Shown: positions 35,236 to 43,609 of the stretch, piece after piece | Layout: each line of letters opens with the position of its first letter | Position numbering within the stretch: the stretch's first letter is position 1 | Assembly: GCF_050908845.1 (NCBI RefSeq) | Contig: NZ_CP194171.1 | Span: 4,340,001-4,404,000 of the forward strand | Direction of reading: 5' to 3' | Length of the DNA: 64,000 bases | Source of the DNA: Marinobacterium_D sp050908845 | Lineage (GTDB): Bacteria > Pseudomonadota > Gammaproteobacteria > Pseudomonadales > Balneatricaceae | Program-made: the position numbers and the translations under genes | Notes under the pieces: generated by a model | The model's input: only the letters and a program-made list of their open reading frames with translations | Told to the model about the DNA's origin: nothing | Databases searched by the model: none

Positions 35236-36889
35236 AGACTCGTCCCCCTTCCGGCTTTTTATCTCCCGCAGGAATACGAACAGCGCTGAATTGGTGATCT
35301 GCCGTTAACTGCCAATGCTGAGTACAATGGGCCTTAAGCTCTGGGAGATTAGTGCAGAGCAGAACACCACCAGGATAGCAATCGAGCACTTTGATAAGGA
35401 TATAGAGGATGGCGGCATCCAGGTGAGCCTCATGACTGTCGATTAACAGATACTCTGGGCGTCGCAGCAGCGCTCTGGCCAACATAAGGCGATAGCGGTC
35501 ACTGCTTGGGAGGTTTGCCCCGGCCTCAAGCACTTTCGTATCCAGGCTCAGGCCATTCTCGATCGACCACTCAAGACCGCAGAGTTGAAGCACCTCTTGA
35601 TAGTAGTTTTCTTCATAGCCGCGGCGTCCGTAGAACAAATTGCTACTCACCGTTCCACGAAGTAATGGGAGGTCATTACTGACCAGTGATACACTTTTAC
35701 TCCAGACTTTTGGATCAAGCCGGTTTTGCGGGGTACCTGCCTTCTCCACGCGTCCGACCGTATCCGGTTCAAGCCCCGCTAGCAGACGCAGCAGAGTACT
35801 TTTCCCACTCCCACCCGGACCACTCAAGACTATCCTGTCCTGAACACCGAAAGTGGCATTAACCGGAGGCAACCGCTTCGGAACCTCGGCCCCTACAAGC
35901 GTCAACGGGCCGCGCCGTTTTCTCTTCAGACCATGACCTGATCTTCGGCTCGGATGTGACTTGAGGGATAGAAAACGCTCCAGTTTATCTGTCGCGACCC
36001 GGTTCAGGGTCCACAACTCATAAACCCGACTCAATCGTCGAAGGTTGGCAAGAAGGTAGATTGCGGCGATCAGAATCAGCGAAAAATCGGATGCTGTGAT
36101 GAGCGAGCGTGAAACCAGCGTCTGGCCTGTTAATACCAAAAAAACGAGGGTAATGAGCACCATGGCCTCGTTTGCCCCGCGCAGCATTCCTGATGTCCGG
36201 GCGCGCCGATTAAGTGCATTGCGCAATCGATTTCCCTGACGCTCGAAGCGGCGCTGCTCACGCCCCAGCTGATTGAACAACCTTATCACGTCGATCGCCG
36301 CCAGCTTCTCGCTTACGTTACGGATCATGCGCGCCCGCTTCTCACGCGCCTCCTCCGAGACTCGGTATAGGATTCGGCCCAGGCTGTAATTAACCACAGC
36401 CGACAGGAGTAAAGGCAGCACAACCGATAACGCCAGGCTCCAGTGCAGCAATGTCAGCGCCATCAGTGAAGCCGCCAACCAAGTGCCTAACACCACCATC
36501 GGTGCTAACCCCTGCACTATCCAATTGCGGATAGCTCCCATATCTCCAGTCAGCCTTAGCAGCGTCCCACCTTTGGTAATTCTGGCGTTGTGGCGAGAGG
36601 GAAGGTTTAAAGCATGCACCAGAACCCGTTGGCGTAACTCCTGTACATAGTCCTGCGCCAGCACCTCAGCCCCGTAACGCTCCACGAAACGTCCTACAAC
36701 CAAAACAACCAGAGCCAACAAAATGCCCAGTAACGGATAGAGGTAATCGGAAGCCTGCGCAACTCCGCCCAACCTCCGCGCAAGTAGAAACAGACCAGCC
36801 AAGGCTGCTGAAAGCAGAAGCCCACTGACAATCAGTTGGCAGAATAGTCGCCGTCGCAGACTAGTCGACAGCACCGAGGGCAACATCAC
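35225..36889 (-). CDS. ABC exporter (fused membrane and ATPase domains) with degenerate catalytic motifs
   Basis: 554 residues: a six-helix type I exporter membrane domain (residues ~1-295) fused to an ABC ATPase domain. Walker A is intact (GPGGSGKST, residues 358-365) and the Walker B Asp484 is present. The other catalytic positions are changed: the Q-loop Gln is Asn405 (VSND), the LSGGQ signature is PSSD (residues 461-464, NLPSSDRYR), the catalytic Glu is Ser485 (LLIDSHEAHLD) and the H-loop His is Asn514 (LCTNLPE). It may bind ATP but hydrolyse it poorly, or use an unusual mechanism. No second ABC subunit is coded nearby. It overlaps the P-loop gene by 29 bases and the hydrolase gene by 11. 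Confidence 0.8.
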   Translation of the reverse strand: MMLPSVLSTSLRRRLFCQLIVSGLLLSAALAGLFLLARRLGGVAQASDYLYPLLGILLALVVLVVGRFVERYGAEVLAQDYVQELRQRVLVHALNLPSRHNARITKGGTLLRLTGDMGAIRNWIVQGLAPMVVLGTWLAASLMALTLLHWSLALSVVLPLLLSAVVNYSLGRILYRVSEEAREKRARMIRNVSEKLAAIDVIRLFNQLGREQRRFERQGNRLRNALNRRARTSGMLRGANEAMVLITLVFLVLTGQTLVSRSLITASDFSLILIAAIYLLANLRRLSRVYELWTLNRVATDKLERFLSLKSHPSRRSGHGLKRKRRGPLTLVGAEVPKRLPPVNATFGVQDRIVLSGPGGSGKSTLLRLLAGLEPDTVGRVEKAGTPQNRLDPKVWSKSVSLVSNDLPLLRGTVSSNLFYGRRGYEENYYQEVLQLCGLEWSIENGLSLDTKVLEAGANLPSSDRYRLMLARALLRRPEYLLIDSHEAHLDAAILYILIKVLDCYPGGVLLCTNLPELKAHCTQHWQLTADHQFSAVRIPAGDKKPEGGRVYAV

Positions 36890-37916
36890 AGCCTCTGAAC
36901 AGGGAAGCTAAAACCGACTGTATAACCTCTACCGACTGCAACTGTTCCGGTGTATGTACCGGCAAAGCAGTTGCAGCAGCCACCTCCCGCGAAGCCACTG
37001 GCGATCGCGTAAGCACCCCGCTGATGGCAAAAACCGGCAGCCCAGCCATCGCTACCCGCTGCGCTACGTAGGTTGCCGCTGCCGCACTGTCTCCTGCCAC
37101 TAAGACGCCACCGAAGAGACCAACAAATTCCTGCGTTGACATCAACGCCTCTGTTTCCGGCTGTAAAAGGCCATCGGCGACTTCGACAACCATCACATCG
37201 GCTTGCTTTTGCATCGCACGCCGACCGATTCTCGATAAAATATCAATCACCTGTGCTGGTGTTGCTCCTACCGTGGATGCAAACCCTGCATCAACAAAAT
37301 CAGCGACATCTATCGCTCCCGCGTCATACATTCGCCAGTAATCAGGCCCAGCACCGGTGCCTGTCAACTTGGCTCCCTGTACACGATATCCAGCATTACT
37401 TAGGCCGCGGATAGCAGCGCAGGCCATAGTCGTTTTGCCCGCGTCCATATCGCTGCCGACAACCATTACCAGCGGAAGGCCATGATTGCCTATCGATGCC
37501 GGGGGCAGTCGCTGAAAACGTTTCAGATTGAGAGGCACGCCCTCAGCATCAGCCAAGACCCCTTCAAGAAACAACTCGGTAGCGGGTTTTACCTGACTGT
37601 TGCGATCGGACACACAGGCTGCGATCCCGCCAGCGGCCACCAGATGACAGGCACCCAAAGCGGATGGCAGTTCTGCTCTGTATTGCGCGGTTGCGTAACG
37701 CGAACCCGCAGCCAACACCAAACGGTCTCCTCGGTATATCCAGACGCGCCTCCCACTAGGGTCCTCCAGACGCGTATGCTGTCGAATACGTTCGACACGC
37801 GCTAATACCAAGTCACCCGCCTCTGGCGCCTGATTTCCAAAGCGTTCTGCCAACGACAGGTCGACATTTCGTGTTATGAATGCCCGTTTGGCATTAGCTA
37901 CCTGAATCGCAACCAA
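36861..37916 (-). CDS. BioD/MobB-like P-loop NTPase in an unrecognised operon
   Basis: 351 residues from a TTG start at 37916 with GGGGAG upstream. The N-terminal ~135 residues look like a beta-rich domain (GDLVLARVERIRQHTRLEDPSGRRVWIYRGDRLVLAAG). The C-terminal part is a P-loop NTPase with GSDMDAGKTT (residues 154-163) followed by GYRVQGAKLTGTGAGPDYWRMYDAGA. That pattern resembles dethiobiotin synthetase and MobB-type folds, and the DUF1611 group, where a small molecule carboxylate or nucleotide is phosphorylated or loaded. The function here is unknown. Its stop overlaps the ABC start by 29 bases, a strong sign of joint expression. Confidence 0.65.
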   Translation of the reverse strand: MVAIQVANAKRAFITRNVDLSLAERFGNQAPEAGDLVLARVERIRQHTRLEDPSGRRVWIYRGDRLVLAAGSRYATAQYRAELPSALGACHLVAAGGIAACVSDRNSQVKPATELFLEGVLADAEGVPLNLKRFQRLPPASIGNHGLPLVMVVGSDMDAGKTTMACAAIRGLSNAGYRVQGAKLTGTGAGPDYWRMYDAGAIDVADFVDAGFASTVGATPAQVIDILSRIGRRAMQKQADVMVVEVADGLLQPETEALMSTQEFVGLFGGVLVAGDSAAAATYVAQRVAMAGLPVFAISGVLTRSPVASREVAAATALPVHTPEQLQSVEVIQSVLASLFRGCDVALGAVD

Positions 37917-37957
37917 CGCTCTCCCCTCATTATTTAAGGCTTTTATTCTGCCTGATA

Positions 37958-38617
37958 TCAGTGACGCAACCCCTTGACCATATCGGCTATGAGGTTCGCA
38001 TTCGCCTCTTTTGGATTCAGCAAATACTCCAGGCGAGTCACTTTGATCTGACGACCGGGTCGCGAGACGCTTTCCTTGACGACCATCCCCAGATCAGGCG
38101 CGTAGCTTATTTCTCTACGCTCCTTGAAAGGTTTTTTGGAGAATGGGTTGAAACGGTTGCAACTGTAGTTTTCGACAAGCCATTCTCGTTCCATCAACGA
38201 CTCCCGTGCCTTACCGTCATAGCGGCATCGCCAATGGCGCTGCGCGCTAGTTCCATCAGTTTTGGTGCGTTGGCTGATAAAGGCGATTGATTTGCTATCC
38301 CCGAAAGGCATGAGCAACGGCACTTTTGTCAGATCAATATGCCGCGTGTAGCCGCCGCGCTCACGGGGGAAACGCTGGTATTCCAAGGTAGGGAAGTAAG
38401 GCAGGAAAGAAAGTCTGTAAAGCCTTTTACGCGCGCTTTCCCAAAGAGTCCAATCGGGCGTCTGCTCGACCAGTTTTTTGACCTGCCCATTTGAGTAGAT
38501 CGCCACAGAGCCGGTCTGAAGCTCAGTCGCCTGAACCAGCGTCACAACCGACAAGAGCAGGACGGCGAATATCGAGGTCAGTAATTTCACGCTGATATCC
38601 CTTATTGTTGTTCTCAT
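37958..38617 (-). CDS. Exported protein of unknown function, first gene of an unrecognised operon
   Basis: 219 residues from an ATG with a strong GGAGG site six bases upstream. A signal peptide is present (LLTSIFAVLLLSVVTLVQATE, cleavage likely after QAT or VQA). The mature part is basic and beta-rich with two cysteines (HWRCRYDGKARE and VENYSCNRFNPF), and has paired aromatic motifs such as LSFLPYFPTLEYQRFP. It is not a recognised family. It heads the operon with P-loop, ABC, hydrolase and lipoprotein genes downstream (41-base gap to the first). It would act in the periplasm or outer membrane. Confidence 0.6.
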   Translation of the reverse strand: MRTTIRDISVKLLTSIFAVLLLSVVTLVQATELQTGSVAIYSNGQVKKLVEQTPDWTLWESARKRLYRLSFLPYFPTLEYQRFPRERGGYTRHIDLTKVPLLMPFGDSKSIAFISQRTKTDGTSAQRHWRCRYDGKARESLMEREWLVENYSCNRFNPFSKKPFKERREISYAPDLGMVVKESVSRPGRQIKVTRLEYLLNPKEANANLIADMVKGLRH

Positions 38618-38746
38618 AGAGTGCCTCCGTGCCCTTACCCAAACATTAAAACCTTAGAAGTATAGTGGATATTTCCGTAATACTCCGTTAGCCAGCACGT
38701 CCCCTCACCTTCCTTAAAGAACATCGACCTGCATTTACCGCAGGCA

Positions 38747-38781
38747 TAAAAAAACCGGCTCCCACAAACGTGGAAGCCGGT
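38747..38781 (-). terminator. Terminator of the aminotransferase gene
   Basis: On the minus strand ACCGGCT-TCCAC pairs with GTGG-AGCCGGT (one small interior mismatch) and is followed by a T7 tract. It is about 75 bases beyond the aminotransferase stop and separates it from the unrecognised operon. Confidence 0.85.
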
Positions 38782-38855
38782 AAAGCACGATGTGACAATC
38801 CACACCAGGGTGTGCGTCAGAACAGGGGGCGGGTCACAATCCTCCCCCTGCTTTT

Positions 38856-40169
38856 TCAGGCAAACATCTCGCGAGCAATGGAGCCGAGGGTATCGACGAT
38901 CTGGTCGATATGCTCCTTCTCGATGATCAGCGGCGGCGAGAAGGCGATGATGTCGCCCACGGCGCGCACCGACAGGCCTTTCTCATAGCAGCGCTGCATG
39001 ATCTTCGGTCCTACCAGCGAGCCATCCGGCGCTGCATACTGAACCGCCGCCACCAGGCCGCAGTTACGCACATCAACAATGCCGGGCTCGCCCTGCAGTG
39101 AGTGCAGTGCGGTTTCAAAGTACTCGCCGATCTCACCACTAGCGCGCTCGAGCAGACCTTCGCCCTCATAGATATCCAGGGTGGCCAGACCCGCCGCACA
39201 GGACACAGGATGCGCAGAGTAGGTGTAACCGTGGAAGAACTCGATGCTGCCTTCCGGCGCCGCGTTGACCACGGTGTCGTAGATTTCGTCGCGGACGAAG
39301 ACCGCACCCATCGGCGCGACACCGTTGGTGATGCCTTTGGCTGAGGTGATCATATCCGGCTCGACGCCGAATTTCTGCGAGGCGAACGGCGCGCCCAGGC
39401 GGCCCCAGCCGGTGATTACTTCATCAAAGATCAGCAGGATATCGTGACGGGTACAGATCTCACGCAGCTTCTGCAGATAACCGATCGGCGGCAGCACCAC
39501 GCCACCGGCACCGGAAATCGGCTCAACGATCACGGCGGCGATGGTCTCGGCACCGTGGAACTGCAGCAGGTTTTCCAGCTCCAGCGCTTTTTCAATGCCG
39601 TGCTCCGGCAGGCCCTTGCTGAAGGCATTGCGCGCGATATCCAGGGTGTGCGGCAGGTGATCAACCGGCAGCAGCGGACCGAAGCCCTTGCGGTTCGGCG
39701 TTAGACCACCCACGGAGATACCACCGAAGTTAACCCCGTGATACGCCTTTTCACGGCCGATAAAGCGGTATTTACCGCCCTTGCCACGGGCATTCTGGTA
39801 AGCCAGCGCGATCTTCAACGCACTCTCTACGGCTTCAGAGCCGGAGTTGGCGAAGAAGACGCGGTTCAGGTTTTCCGGGGTGTGCTTGACAAGGCGTTCT
39901 GCAAACTCAAAGCCGATATCATGACCCAGGTTGAACGGCGAGGTGTAATCCAGCTTCATTGCCTGGTTACCCATGGCTTCTGCGATCTGGCGGCGACCGT
40001 GACCGGCGTTGACGCACCAGAGACCTGCGGTGGCATCAAGGATTTTGTCGCCACGATCATTGTGCAGCCAGACACCTTCCGCCCGTTCGATAATCCGGGG
40101 CGCGTTTTTGAAAGCTCTGTTGGCCGTGAACGGCATCCAGAAATGATCCATGCTTTGATAGTTTTTCAT
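38856..40169 (-). CDS. Class III PLP aminotransferase, omega-amino acid:pyruvate type
   Basis: 437 residues from the ATG at 40169 (MKNYQSMDHFWMPFTANR, the usual family opening); the frame stays open further upstream but reads as a spacer. Class III hallmarks are FANSGSEAVESALKIAL (residue ~100), AYHGVNFGG (~147), IFDEVITGWGRLG (~255) and the PLP-binding Lys in MITSAKGITNG (~285). Enzymes with this opening transfer amino groups from beta-alanine, GABA or 5-aminovalerate to pyruvate. It lies divergent from a LysR regulator. It could supply the amine step for the GabD-like dehydrogenase, whose own partner is missing. Confidence 0.9.
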   Translation of the reverse strand: MKNYQSMDHFWMPFTANRAFKNAPRIIERAEGVWLHNDRGDKILDATAGLWCVNAGHGRRQIAEAMGNQAMKLDYTSPFNLGHDIGFEFAERLVKHTPENLNRVFFANSGSEAVESALKIALAYQNARGKGGKYRFIGREKAYHGVNFGGISVGGLTPNRKGFGPLLPVDHLPHTLDIARNAFSKGLPEHGIEKALELENLLQFHGAETIAAVIVEPISGAGGVVLPPIGYLQKLREICTRHDILLIFDEVITGWGRLGAPFASQKFGVEPDMITSAKGITNGVAPMGAVFVRDEIYDTVVNAAPEGSIEFFHGYTYSAHPVSCAAGLATLDIYEGEGLLERASGEIGEYFETALHSLQGEPGIVDVRNCGLVAAVQYAAPDGSLVGPKIMQRCYEKGLSVRAVGDIIAFSPPLIIEKEHIDQIVDTLGSIAREMFA

Positions 40170-40403
40170 GGTGCAGACCTTGTTGGGCATGTTGGCCGGG
40201 CATGGCCAATTGAATGACAGTGAGGCCAGTGTAGGGCCGGGACCGTTGGGCAAAAAAGGTTGACCGATAAAAGCCCAGTTTTAACTGCATCAAACTTTAA
40301 GGCGGCTACAGACTCATTGCGCGCGTCCTCCCAAATGGCTATTGGGTAAGCGATCGGCTTTTATTACCATTCAATGCTCAGGGTTTTCAGGATCGGCACA
40401 GGC

Positions 40404-41351
40404 ATGAACTCACGCAAATACTGGCTTGGACAGGTTGGCGACTTCGAAATAAAGCAGCTCCGCGTATTCGCCACCGTGGTTCAATGCGGTGGTTTTTCCG
40501 CGGCGGAAACCGAGCTCAACATCACCCGCTCCACCATCAGCATCCATATCGCCAACCTGGAAGCACGGCTGAATCTGAAGCTTTGCCACCGCGGCCGCTC
40601 CGGCTTCTCCCTCACCGAAGAGGGCAGGATCATCTACGAATCGGCCAAGAACCTGTTTGGTTCGCTCGAGGAGTTCCGGGCTACGGTGAACAACCTCAAC
40701 GCCACCCTGTCAGGCGATCTGCGGCTGATCTTTTCAGACACCGTCAGCGGCGACTCCCGTCTCGGCCTGTCGGATCTGATCAGCGAGGTCAGCGAACGGG
40801 CGCCCGATGTCTATATCACCGTCGATGTGGCCTCCATGGCAGAGATCGAGCAGATGGTGATCAACGAGGAAGCCGAGGTGGGCTTTGTCCCCCGCCACCA
40901 CAATATCGACGGCCTGAATTATCTGCATCTGTTCACCGATACCTGCCGCGTCTACTGCCACCGCAGCCACCCACTGTTCGATATCCCGGACGAGGAGATT
41001 AGCGACGCCATGATCGACAGCTATCCTTTTATCCAGGCAGGCCTGAAGCCACACCAGGGTGCGGCGAGCATGATTGCCAACAAGGAGCTGCGCGCCACCG
41101 CCTACTATTATGAAACCCGACTCGCACTGATCCGCTCCGGCCGCTATCTGGGCTTCCTGCCGGAGTACTACGTGGCCAGCGAAACCGAGGCTGGCGAGCT
41201 GCGCCCACTGAAGCCGCAGCTCAACTGTTACGATCTGGATCTGTGCGCCATCGTGCGCAAGTCATCCCGGGCCAACAAGGCCAGGGATCTGTTTATCAAC
41301 CTGTTGCAGGAGAAAATGACCCGCCTGCACGAAGGTGACGCGAATCACTGA
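40404..41351 (+). CDS. LysR-family regulator of the aminotransferase/Liv region
   Basis: 315 residues from the ATG at 40404 (MNSRKYWLG); an in-frame ATG 30 bases upstream has no ribosome site. The LysR HTH is clear (LRVFATVVQCGGFSAAETELNITRSTISIHIANLEARLNL), with a normal effector-binding domain after it. It is divergent from the aminotransferase and followed, 125 bases on, by the Liv transporter operon, so it may control either or both. CCCAA-N7-TTGGG at 40330-40346 is a weak candidate operator. The ligand is unknown. Confidence 0.85.
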   Translation: MNSRKYWLGQVGDFEIKQLRVFATVVQCGGFSAAETELNITRSTISIHIANLEARLNLKLCHRGRSGFSLTEEGRIIYESAKNLFGSLEEFRATVNNLNATLSGDLRLIFSDTVSGDSRLGLSDLISEVSERAPDVYITVDVASMAEIEQMVINEEAEVGFVPRHHNIDGLNYLHLFTDTCRVYCHRSHPLFDIPDEEISDAMIDSYPFIQAGLKPHQGAASMIANKELRATAYYYETRLALIRSGRYLGFLPEYYVASETEAGELRPLKPQLNCYDLDLCAIVRKSSRANKARDLFINLLQEKMTRLHEGDANH

Positions 41352-41476
41352 TTTTAGGCGTTTTTTCCTGAAAACCTGCCTGTACCGACGAAAACCTTCT
41401 GTGTAATATCGGATGAAAGTGAACCATTGAACGATTCTTCACCGGATCAAAAAAAGATGGACTGAGGGGAGACAAC

Positions 41477-42598
41477 ATGGCGATTACGATGAAAGGCTTC
41501 AGCAAAACCCTGTTGGCAACCGCAGCCGCACTGGCTATTGCCGGTACTGCGCAGGCGGAAACACTGAAGATTGCACTGGCAGGCCCGGCCACCGGCCCGG
41601 TTGCCCAGTACGGCGATATGCAGAAGATCGGCGTCGAAGCGGCAATCGACTACTTCAACGCCAATGGCGGCATCAACGGCATGGACGTGGAAGGCGTGAT
41701 CTACGACGACGCCTGCGATCCGAAACAGGCCGTGGCCGTGGCCAACAAGATCGTCAACGACGGCATCACCCACGTGGTGGGTCATCTCTGCTCCAGCTCC
41801 ACGGAACCTGCCTCCGATATCTACTACGAGGAAGGCATCCTGATGATCACGGCGGCTTCCACCTCGCCGAGCATCACCGAAAAAGGCTACGACACGATCT
41901 TCCGAACCATCGGCCTGGATAGCCTGCAGGGCACACTGGCGGCGGATTACATCAGCGGTACGGTGAAGCCTGAGCGCGTCGCGGTTATCCATGACAAGCA
42001 GCAGTACGGTGAAGGCCTGGCCACCACCGTGCGCGACGCTCTGGTCGACGCCGGCATTGAGCCGGTGATGTTTGAAGGTGTCACCGCCGGTGACAAGGAC
42101 TTCTCAGCGCTGATCGCCAAGCTGCAGAAAGCCGACGTGGATTTCGTCTACTACGGCGGCTACCACCCGGAGCTGGGCCTGATTCTGCGCCAGAGCAAGG
42201 AAAAAGGCTTCGAAGCCCAGTTCATGGGCCCTGAGGGTATCGTCAACTCCGACCTGGCGAAGATCGCCGGCGACGCCACCGAAGGCGTGCTGGCCACTGC
42301 ACCGAAAAGCTTCGACCAGAACCCGGAAAACGCCGAGCGCGTAGCGGCCATCGAAGAGAAAGGCCTGGACCCGACCGGTCCGTTCGTGTTCCCGGCCTAC
42401 GCGGCGGTGCAGATCATGGCTGACACCATCGCGGCGATCGACAGCACCGATCCGATGGCGATGGCCGAGTACATCAGCGCCAATGATTTCGATACCGCCA
42501 TCGGTCACGTCAAGTACGACGACAAGGGCGACCTGACCGAGTCCACCTTCCTCGTGTACCAACTGCACGCAGACGGTTCCAAGACAGCGGCCCAGTAA
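41477..42598 (+). CDS. livK: Branched-chain amino acid ABC transporter, substrate-binding protein
   Basis: 373 residues with a Sec signal peptide (LLATAAALAIAGTAQAE). The mature protein has the Leu/Ile/Val-binding fold: KIALAGPATGPVAQYGDM at the start, YDDACDPKQAVAVANKIVNDG near residue 80, and HLCSSSTEPASDIYYEEGILMITAASTSP near residue 108. Ligands in this family are amino acids or amides. It is the first gene of livKHMGF, with a good GAGGGGAG site before the ATG. The actual ligand is not certain; other amino acids are possible given the neighbouring aminotransferase. Confidence 0.93.
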   Translation: MAITMKGFSKTLLATAAALAIAGTAQAETLKIALAGPATGPVAQYGDMQKIGVEAAIDYFNANGGINGMDVEGVIYDDACDPKQAVAVANKIVNDGITHVVGHLCSSSTEPASDIYYEEGILMITAASTSPSITEKGYDTIFRTIGLDSLQGTLAADYISGTVKPERVAVIHDKQQYGEGLATTVRDALVDAGIEPVMFEGVTAGDKDFSALIAKLQKADVDFVYYGGYHPELGLILRQSKEKGFEAQFMGPEGIVNSDLAKIAGDATEGVLATAPKSFDQNPENAERVAAIEEKGLDPTGPFVFPAYAAVQIMADTIAAIDSTDPMAMAEYISANDFDTAIGHVKYDDKGDLTESTFLVYQLHADGSKTAAQ

Positions 42599-42622
42599 GG
42601 CCGCTCTTTTCTCTCTGAACCC

Positions 42623-42656
42623 AATACCCCTGGCATCATCCGGTGCCAGGGGTATT
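42623..42656 (+). terminator. Stem-loop between livK and livH
   Basis: A 13-base perfect stem (AATACCCCTGGCA with TGCCAGGGGTATT) with an 8-base loop, lacking a good T tract. It probably stabilises the 5' part of the transcript or partly terminates it, so that the binding protein is made in excess over the membrane parts. Confidence 0.65.
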
Positions 42657-42679
42657 CCCTGTTTCACTGGTAAGCCGCG

Positions 42680-43609
42680 ATGACTGAAGCCAGCCTCTAC
42701 CTCCTGCAGCAGATAATCAATGGACTGACCATCGGCTCAACCTATGCCCTGATCGCCATCGGCTACACCATGGTGTACGGCATCATCGGAATGATCAATT
42801 TCGCCCATGGCGAGATCTACATGATCGGTTCCTATATCTCCTTTATCGTCATCACCGGTCTGCTCGCGATGGGACATATCGCCCTGCCGGTGGTGCTGTT
42901 CATCGCCATGCTTGTGGCCATGCTCGTGGCCAGCAGCTATGGCTGGGCGATAGAACGGGTCGCCTACCGGCCGCTGCGCGGCTCAAACCGCCTGATCGCA
43001 CTGATCTCCGCCATCGGTATGTCGGTGTTCCTGCAGAACTATGTGGTTCTGGCCCAGGGATCCCGCGATATCGCCATGGCACCGCTGATCTCCGGCAGCA
43101 TGCTGGAATTCGGCTCGCTGGAGACCTTCGAGGTCACCATCTCCTGGATGCAGATGCTGATCTGGCTGGTCACCCTGGTCTCGATGACGCTGCTGACCCT
43201 GTTCATCTCCCGCTCCCGCATGGGCCGCGCCTGTCGCGCCTGCGCCGAAGATCTGGGAATGACCAACCTGCTGGGCATCGATACCAACCGCATTATCGCC
43301 ATGACCTTTGTGATCGGCGCCGCACTGGCCGCCATCGCAGGTCTCTTGCTCGGCCTCTACTACGGCGTGGTCAATCCGTTCGTCGGTTTTATCGCCGGCC
43401 TGAAAGCATTTACGGCCGCGGTGCTCGGCGGTATCGGTTCGATCCCCGGGGCGATGCTCGGTGGCCTGATTCTTGGCGTCACCGAGGCCCTGACCGCGGC
43501 TTACTTCCCGTCCGAATACAAGGATGTGGTCTCGTTCGGGCTGCTGGTACTGATCCTGCTGTTCCGGCCCACCGGTATTCTGGGTAAACCGGAGGTGGAG
43601 AAAGTCTGA
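42680..43609 (+). CDS. livH: Branched-chain amino acid ABC transporter permease
   Basis: 309 residues with about eight TM helices and the LivH landmarks: QQIINGLTIGSTYALIAIGYTMVYGIIGMINFAHGE at the N-terminus and GIGSIPGAMLGGLILGVTEAL near residue 265. It forms the inner-membrane channel with LivM. It overlaps livM by one base (TGATG), which couples their translation. Confidence 0.95.
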   Translation: MTEASLYLLQQIINGLTIGSTYALIAIGYTMVYGIIGMINFAHGEIYMIGSYISFIVITGLLAMGHIALPVVLFIAMLVAMLVASSYGWAIERVAYRPLRGSNRLIALISAIGMSVFLQNYVVLAQGSRDIAMAPLISGSMLEFGSLETFEVTISWMQMLIWLVTLVSMTLLTLFISRSRMGRACRACAEDLGMTNLLGIDTNRIIAMTFVIGAALAAIAGLLLGLYYGVVNPFVGFIAGLKAFTAAVLGGIGSIPGAMLGGLILGVTEALTAAYFPSEYKDVVSFGLLVLILLFRPTGILGKPEVEKV

